This document shows, one piece after another, positions 1-3,197 of a stretch of DNA of 5,991 nucleotides (position 1 is the first letter of the stretch; each line of letters starts with the position of its first letter). The position numbers were made by a program, and so were the translations under genes. Origin of the DNA: an uncultured Candidatus Melainabacteria bacterium. Its GTDB lineage: Bacteria; Cyanobacteriota; Vampirovibrionia; Gastranaerophilales; Gastranaerophilaceae. Where the stretch lies: positions 1-5,991 of the forward strand of contig CAKVMU010000113.1 of assembly GCA_934773085.1 (NCBI GenBank), written 5' to 3'. Under the pieces are notes generated by a model. That model saw only the letters and a program-made list of their open reading frames with translations, was not told the origin of the DNA and did no database searches.

Positions 1-116
1 TTCATGAAGTTTTGATTGCAATGCAAAACAATATAACGGTTGAAGACTTAAAAAGAACATGTTTTGCTCATCCGACTTACTCAGAAGGTATTTTTGACTT
101 GTTGATGAATATGTAG
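1..116 (+). CDS. lpdA: Dihydrolipoamide dehydrogenase, C-terminal end only (partial)
   Basis: The gene enters from the left edge in the frame starting at base 3 and ends at the TAG at 114-116, giving 37 residues. The segment begins HEVLIAMQ, continues through TVEDLKRT and reaches FAHPTYSEG. This matches the end of the dimerisation domain of class I pyridine-nucleotide disulfide oxidoreductases. In that family the His and Glu of the H-P-T-x-S-E motif, five residues apart here, form the catalytic dyad that acts across the dimer interface. The T-x-S-E form favours dihydrolipoamide dehydrogenase (E3 of 2-oxoacid dehydrogenase or glycine cleavage complexes) over glutathione or mercuric reductase, but so short a fragment cannot settle this. 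FAD- and NAD-binding domains lie outside the window. No good plus-strand terminator follows; the repeat array starts within about 10 bases of the stop. Confidence 0.78.
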   Translation, partial: HEVLIAMQNNITVEDLKRTCFAHPTYSEGIFDLLMNM

Positions 117-126
117 AGAATAATTC

Positions 127-163
127 TTGCTATTGTAACCCGCCAGTTGGTCTACGTGCGTAG
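127..163. repeat. Hairpin repeat, copy 1 (5'-truncated)
   Basis: This copy holds only the right half of the repeat described at 180-271: TTGCTATTG, the right stem arm, CGCCAGTTGG, then the terminal hairpin CTACGTGCGTAG. The right arm reads GTAACCC instead of GTCACCC, and no matching left arm lies upstream, where the lpdA stop codon is. The long stem is therefore lost while the terminal hairpin is intact. The linker after it (TTGAAGA at 165-171) recurs after copy 2. Confidence 0.8.
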
Positions 164-179
164 TTTGAAGAGTCTTTAT

Positions 180-271
180 GGTTTGTCGTCAGTTCAAAAG
201 GGTGACTTGGTGTTTTAGTTTTAGCTAGTAGTTTTGCTATTGTCACCCGCCAGTTGTCTACGTGCGTAGCA
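180..271. repeat. Hairpin repeat, copy 2 (full length)
   Basis: The first 77 bases (180-256) are identical to 467-543. The left stem arm GGGTGAC (200-206) and right arm GTCACCC (242-248) form a perfect 7-bp stem around a 35-base T-rich loop, which contains a short inner pairing TAGC/GCTA. A second small hairpin, CTACG-TG-CGTAG (258-269), ends the unit. Compared with copy 4 one G is missing just before the terminal hairpin. The two ends are not inverted repeats of each other, so this is not a classical MITE. I recognise no named repeat family. Confidence 0.88.
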
Positions 272-286
272 TATGTTGAAGACTTT

Positions 287-382
287 GGTCAAGTAGGTTC
301 ACCCAGAGGGAGACTGGTAGTTATGTTTTCTTATTAGTACTTTTTTCGCTGTCTCCCGACCCAAGGTCTACGTGCGTAGCAC
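287..382. repeat. Hairpin repeat, copy 3 (diverged, stem conserved)
   Basis: The primary sequence differs widely from copies 2 and 4, but the architecture is the same. The left arm GGGAGAC (308-314) pairs perfectly with GTCTCCC (351-357) around a T-rich loop of similar length, and the unit ends in the same GGTCTACGTGCGTAGCAC (365-382). Relative to GGGTGAC/GTCACCC the central T-A pair has become A-T on both arms, a compensatory change. The linker before it (TTGAAGA at 276-282) matches the linker before copy 2, so the unit is tandem with a period of about 106-111 bases. Confidence 0.82.
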
Positions 383-466
383 TGCAATCGTCGAGTTCCG
401 CCCTTTTCGCCTCGCCAACACGAGCCGAGTCGGGCTTCACTCCGGCTACTGTACACCGATTATTCG
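383..466. other. GC-rich structured insert within the repeat array
   Basis: This stretch is about 59% G+C by hand count, against a clearly AT-rich surrounding. It holds a stem AGCCGAGT (423-430) pairing with ACT-C-CGGCT (439-447) through one bulged C, around the loop CGGGCTTC. A weaker CTCG/CGAG pairing lies just to its left. No start codon with a ribosome site was found. The minus-strand reading frame crossing it (321-533) is open but has no ribosome site and runs through two repeat copies, so I do not call it a gene. It could be part of a longer repeat variant or a nested insertion. Confidence 0.6.
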
Positions 467-560
467 GGTTTGTCGTCAGTTCAAAAGGGTGACTTGGTGT
501 TTTAGTTTTAGCTAGTAGTTTTGCTATTGTCACCCGCCAGTTGGTCTACGTGCGTAGCAC
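467..560. repeat. Hairpin repeat, copy 4 (full length)
   Basis: This is the second full-length copy of the 180-271 unit, with stem arms at 487-493 and 529-535 and the terminal hairpin at 546-557. It ends in GGTCTACGTGCGTAGCAC (543-560), the same 18 bases as in copy 3. The unit stops exactly at the A-tract of the terminator at 561-590. An 84-base GC-rich segment separates it from copy 3, where the other copies have only a short linker. Confidence 0.88.
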
Positions 561-590
561 AAAAAAAAGCCTTTCTTAAAAAGAAAGGTC
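561..590 (-). terminator. Intrinsic terminator, minus strand
   Basis: CCTTTCTT (570-577) pairs perfectly with AAGAAAGG (581-588) around a three-base loop. Read on the minus strand, the hairpin is followed by eight consecutive T (A-tract at 561-568). On the plus strand what follows (TCTTGGAATCTT) is a poor U-tract, so minus-strand use is favoured. The nearest minus-strand gene upstream is the winged-helix gene, whose stop lies about 245 bases away, which would mean a long 3' untranslated region. Confidence 0.75.
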
Positions 591-834
591 TTGGAATCTT
601 GTTCATTAATTCCTCATGTGTGTAGAAGGTTAGTGTGTAGGTTGTATGAAAGGTTATGTGTGTGTTTAAGTTTGTCTCGTGTTTGTTTAATGCTTACATA
701 TATATAAAGTAATTCTGCGTTATAAAATTTCAATACAAAGTATATATTGTTACAAAACTTAACAATATACATAAAGTAAAAAGCGTAGTACGTTCAGATA
801 TCGCTGCAGCAGGTTTTGTGTCTGCATTGCGGGC
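591..834. other. Gene-free AT-rich spacer with GT-rich tract and hairpin
   Basis: No convincing coding region is visible. At 616-666 there is a GT-rich stretch with a loose direct repeat (AAGGTTAGTGTGTA, then AAGGTTATGTGTGT). At 743-769 a perfect 10-bp inverted repeat, TATATTGTTA and TAACAATATA, flanks a 7-base loop with no T-run on either side, so it is not a standard terminator. Just 3' of the winged-helix stop on the minus strand, a 4-bp AGCG/CGCT stem followed by five T is at best a weak terminator. Confidence 0.5.
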
Positions 835-1152
835 TTACTTGTATGTGAAATATTTATCAAAGTCAACGTCTTCAAAATTACATAAGAGATGGAATATCTC
901 GTCATCGTCGTCAAGTCTTTGAAAGTTGTATTCGTCAAAAAGCCAGTATTTAGGGTTAATGCCTCTGACTCTGACAATATTTTTATCTTTTAGAATTTGT
1001 AGCTTTTTTTTGACTTCATCGAGCGGAAGATTGACCAACTTAGCAAGCTCAACTGCAGTAATGCCAAGAGCATTACTGTATTTTTCAGGGGTAAGGAACA
1101 TGAGTTCCAAACCAACCATTTTTAAACTTTTATCTTCCGATTCTGAACCCAT
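835..1152 (-). CDS. Small winged-helix DNA-binding protein, putative regulator
   Basis: This 105-residue protein has no signal peptide or membrane segment. Residues 31-60 (ITAVELAKLVN, then LPLDEVKKKLQILKDKNIV) read as helix-turn-recognition helix of a winged helix-turn-helix. Residues 61-78 (RVRGINPKYW, then LFDEY) look like the wing. The 'open with a HTH, then KDKNIV-hairpin' order is typical of ArsR/MarR-like folds; the exact family is not recognisable. A DDDDE acidic run at 81-85 begins a C-terminal extension. It is divergent from the MFS transporter, so regulation of that gene and of itself is a reasonable inference. The start is uncertain. The ATG at 1152 lies six bases after a TATAAT, implying a leaderless mRNA. 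Internal Met codons 12 and 18 are alternatives; Met18 has a weak GGA five to seven bases upstream and would still keep the whole winged helix. Confidence 0.72.
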   Translation of the reverse strand: MGSESEDKSLKMVGLELMFLTPEKYSNALGITAVELAKLVNLPLDEVKKKLQILKDKNIVRVRGINPKYWLFDEYNFQRLDDDDEIFHLLCNFEDVDFDKYFTYK

Positions 1153-1158
1153 AATTCC

Positions 1159-1164
1159 ATTATA
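1159..1164 (-). promoter_or_regulatory. -10 box of the winged-helix gene promoter
   Basis: The minus strand reads TATAAT at 1164-1159, a perfect sigma70 -10 hexamer. Only six bases lie between it and the ATG at 1152, so transcription should begin at or next to the A of the start codon. No good -35 hexamer is found at a 16-18 base spacing; the best alternative, ATGATA at a 19-base spacing, matches four of six. The right edge of this box overlaps the 9-bp inverted repeat arm at 1163-1171. Confidence 0.5.
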
Positions 1165-1217
1165 ACGTAATTTAGCGATTTTTTATCATTTTTTTGTACG
1201 AATATTTGATTACGTTA
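1163..1217. promoter_or_regulatory. Candidate operator pair: 9-bp inverted repeat between divergent promoters
   Basis: TAACGTAAT (1163-1171) and ATTACGTTA (1209-1217) are perfect reverse complements, with centres 46 bases apart. The left arm overlaps the minus-strand -10 box and the right arm overlaps the plus-strand -35 box (1206-1211). Each arm contains the self-complementary core ACGT, so each could be a site in its own right. This is the layout expected for a regulator that controls both its own gene and its divergent neighbour. The binding protein is inferred, not shown. Confidence 0.5.
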
Positions 1218-1234
1218 AGTGCTTGCAATATAAT
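1206..1234 (+). promoter_or_regulatory. Sigma70-type promoter of the MFS transporter
   Basis: -35 TTGATT (1206-1211), a 17-base spacer and -10 TATAAT (1229-1234) give a strong match to the consensus. Transcription would start near 1241, giving a leader of about 12 bases that holds little more than the ribosome site GGAGG (1243-1247). The promoter overlaps any reading that begins upstream at 1223, which is a main reason for choosing the ATG at 1253. Confidence 0.72.
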
Positions 1235-1252
1235 TCTGTTGTGGAGGAAGTA

Positions 1253-2416
1253 ATGAACAGGTTTGTAAAAAATGGTACGACCGCAATTGTATGGCTGAGT
1301 TTAGCCCATCTTGTATGTGATGTTTATGGAGGATTTTTGAATCCGATTATGCCTTTTATTGCGGCAAAATTAGGTTTTACAATGGCATTAGCGACCGTAC
1401 TTGTTGCAATTGCTCAGATTTGTTCAAATATGCTCCAACCGATTTTTGGATTTTTTGCGGATAACATTTTGAAACGATTTTTTGTGTTTTGGGGTGTTAT
1501 TCTTGCATCAGTATTTATTCCGCTGGCGCCATCTGCACCAAATGTAGCTGTACTTGTTTTGTTTATGATTTTGGGGAGTTTGGGCGGAAGCTTCTTTCAC
1601 CCGCAATCAACTGGATTCGTGACACATTTTTCAGGCAAAGATTGTTCAAATAATATGGGTTTGTTTGTAAGTATGGGTTCGTTTGGTTTTGCTCTTGGGC
1701 CATTGCTTGCAACGTATATTACGCAAGTCGCAGGATTGGATAAGATTTCTTATACATCAATACTTGGCTTGTTTCTTGCGGCGATGATGTTTGTTTGCGT
1801 GCCGAAGCTTTCTTTGACCGAAAAGAAGCCGGAGCATAAGGAATTCTTCAAATCTTTCAAAGAAATTTTGTCTAACAGACAGATGGATTTGTTGATGTTA
1901 ATAGCTATGATGAAATCCTTGATAACAAACAGTTCTTGTATATTGTTACCTTTCTTATGGAAATCAATGGGATATAAACCTTTTTATATCGGTTTTGCAC
2001 TCTTTTTATTTGTTTTCGGAGGGGCAGTCGGTTCGTTTTTAAGTCCGAGATTGGAAAAGATAGTTGGTTCAAAGCCAGTTGTATATATTTCTATGTGGGG
2101 TACGTTGCCGATGATGTTAGTTTTTGCGCTAACGTACAAAACCATGCCGGTATTTTCACTTGTAATGTTTACGTTAATTGGTTTTACAACGATGTTGGCA
2201 CAGCCGGTTGTTTTAGTTTGGTCACAAAAGACATTACCTCAGTATAAAAGTATTGTTGCCGGATTTGTTAACGGGTTCTGTTGGGGTATTGTAGCTCTTT
2301 GTATGTCTTTCTTAGGAGCATTGGCTCAAAATTACGGAATAATGAATACACTTCTTGTGCTTGCGGCAATACCTGCGGTTTCATCATACTTTGTCAGATA
2401 TTTGAGAGATTATTAA
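1253..2416 (+). CDS. MFS transporter, fosmidomycin-resistance (Fsr)-like
   Basis: This 387-residue inner-membrane protein has about a dozen hydrophobic segments in two halves, joined by a polar, Lys/Glu-rich loop at about 185-208. Residues 66-76 (GFFADNILKRF) correspond to the MFS motif A loop between helices 2 and 3. The GSFFHPQSTG stretch (112-121) resembles the GxxxFHPxG segment of Fsr-type transporters. Length is close to E. coli Fsr (about 400). The family exports drugs such as fosmidomycin, but natural substrates are largely unknown, so only proton-linked efflux of an unknown compound can be proposed. The ATG at 1253 is preferred over an upstream TTG at 1223 because GGAGG ends five bases before it and the TTG lies inside the promoter. 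The gene is divergent from the winged-helix gene and probably controlled through their shared intergenic region. Confidence 0.88.
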   Translation: MNRFVKNGTTAIVWLSLAHLVCDVYGGFLNPIMPFIAAKLGFTMALATVLVAIAQICSNMLQPIFGFFADNILKRFFVFWGVILASVFIPLAPSAPNVAVLVLFMILGSLGGSFFHPQSTGFVTHFSGKDCSNNMGLFVSMGSFGFALGPLLATYITQVAGLDKISYTSILGLFLAAMMFVCVPKLSLTEKKPEHKEFFKSFKEILSNRQMDLLMLIAMMKSLITNSSCILLPFLWKSMGYKPFYIGFALFLFVFGGAVGSFLSPRLEKIVGSKPVVYISMWGTLPMMLVFALTYKTMPVFSLVMFTLIGFTTMLAQPVVLVWSQKTLPQYKSIVAGFVNGFCWGIVALCMSFLGALAQNYGIMNTLLVLAAIPAVSSYFVRYLRDY

Positions 2417-2501
2417 CAAATGTAAACAAAAATCTTAACCGTGAAATTCGTTTTTGTTGTTTTACTTTATATATATACGAGATTTAACGACGGAGAGTAA
2501 G

Positions 2502-2717
2502 ATGGCGGAACTGTTGAATAGAAATTCAATAATAGAAAGTACGGATGATTTAGATTTGATAATATCAAAGTTGTTTAGCGATGTAACAACTGTAGTAAGA
2601 CGTGTATCTGATGTGGAATCAAATATTACAAATATGATTGATGATATGATACAGCAAGCGACTCTTCCGTTAGCTTTGAGAAAACGTTTGATGTATCAAA
2701 GAGCTCTCAGTGGTTAA
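2502..2717 (+). CDS. 71-residue predicted coiled-coil protein, function unknown
   Basis: I do not recognise this protein. GGAGAG (2492-2497) precedes the ATG at 2502 at good spacing; the longer reading from 2454 lacks such a site and starts within AT-rich promoter-like DNA. Residues L17, I21, L24, V28, V31, V35, V38, I42, M45 and M49 follow an unbroken 4-3-4-3 spacing, as expected for a coiled coil of about 33 residues. A Pro at 56 ends it, and a basic tail (RKRLMYQR, 60-67) follows. There are no cysteines, signal peptide or membrane segment. It lies 85 bases after the transporter and 60 before the next gene. A TATATA at 2470-2475 could be its own -10 box, without a convincing -35. An oligomeric adaptor role is possible but unproven. 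Confidence 0.72.
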   Translation: MAELLNRNSIIESTDDLDLIISKLFSDVTTVVRRVSDVESNITNMIDDMIQQATLPLALRKRLMYQRALSG

Positions 2718-2721
2718 ACTA

Positions 2722-2750
2722 TATACAAAACAAAAAAAATATTGTATAAT
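2722..2750 (+). promoter_or_regulatory. Probable promoter of the 127-residue protein gene
   Basis: -10 TATAAT (2745-2750) lies 17 bases after TATACA (2722-2727), which matches four of six -35 positions. Transcription would start near 2757, leaving about 20 bases before the ATG at 2778. Readthrough from the preceding 71-residue gene is also possible, as no terminator lies between them. Confidence 0.5.
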
Positions 2751-2777
2751 TTAACCTATAGTGTTACGGAGGGTTTT

Positions 2778-3161
2778 ATGAAAGAAGAATTTACAACAAA
2801 TGCCAGACGTTGGTATGACAAGGATCCTGTTTTGTCTTCTGCAATGAAAACTCTGGAAGAATCAGATGACGAAACTCAGATTAAGATTGCACTTAATCTT
2901 ATTAAGATTATTACAGAGCATAATATTTCAAGTTCTGAGTATGAATCAGTGGAAGATATCATTTCTGCGACAGAGGATATTCTTGAAACTACAAAAAAAG
3001 GTCGTTGGTATGATTTGGATGCAACTTTAAGAACAGCGATAAGTTTGCTTCAAAATTGTCCGGAGTCAACAAGAAGTGTTATTGCAAAAGAAATGGCAAA
3101 AAACGTCATAGAGATTATAAAAAAAGAAGAAGATGATGATGAGTCTTCAGAAGAAGAATAA
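2778..3161 (+). CDS. 127-residue acidic protein with internal duplication, function unknown
   Basis: I do not recognise a named family. The ATG at 2778 follows GGAGGG (2768-2773), so it is chosen over the upstream reading from 2742. The protein contains two copies of one helical unit with a 65-residue period. RRWYDKDPVLSSAMKTL starts at residue 10 and KGRWYDLDATLRTAISLL at residue 74. Shared positions are R11/R76, W12/W77, Y13/Y78, D14/D79, D16/D81, L19/L84, A22/A87, L26/L91, I37-A38/I102-A103, K43/K108 and E47/E112. The C-terminus (117-127) is almost wholly Asp, Glu and Ser. No signal peptide, membrane segment or catalytic motif is visible. It is the last plus-strand gene before the terminator at 3167-3197 and is probably cytoplasmic. 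Confidence 0.8.
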   Translation: MKEEFTTNARRWYDKDPVLSSAMKTLEESDDETQIKIALNLIKIITEHNISSSEYESVEDIISATEDILETTKKGRWYDLDATLRTAISLLQNCPESTRSVIAKEMAKNVIEIIKKEEDDDESSEEE

Positions 3162-3166
3162 TAATT

Positions 3167-3197
3167 AAAAAGCTCCTTTTTAAAGGAGCTTTTTTTT
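3167..3197. terminator. Bidirectional intrinsic terminator between convergent genes
   Basis: AGCTCCTTT (3171-3179) pairs perfectly with AAAGGAGCT (3182-3190). An A-tract lies on the left and a run of T on the right (to 3197), so a U-tract follows the hairpin on either strand. It lies just after the 127-residue gene and directly at the helicase stop codon (3196-3198), which sits inside the T-run. It should therefore end both transcripts. Confidence 0.9.

Noticed and set aside
321..533. Open minus-strand frame of 70 codons across repeat copies 3 and 4
   Set aside because: It has no ribosome site, is built from repeat units and the GC-rich insert, and its sequence is explained by the repeats. 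The open frame is probably incidental.
127..560. CRISPR array or integron attC cassette array
   Set aside because: Units are long and nearly adjacent without uniform spacers, no cas gene or integrase is present, and the R' and R'' core sites of attC (GTTRRRY and RYYYAAC) are not found at the ends.
508..606. Minus-strand 32-codon frame beginning ATG-AAC-AAG with AGGA four bases upstream
   Set aside because: The frame runs straight through the intrinsic terminator hairpin and its T-run into the repeat, so it would rarely be transcribed in full; its end is repeat sequence.
759..977. Minus-strand 72-codon frame
   Set aside because: It overlaps the winged-helix gene in another frame, has no ribosome site and has a low-complexity composition.
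2422..2465. Inverted repeat AACAAAAA/TTTTTGTT after the transporter gene as a terminator
   Set aside because: The stem is only A-T pairs except for one G-C, the loop is 18 bases, and no clean T-run follows. Stability would be very low.
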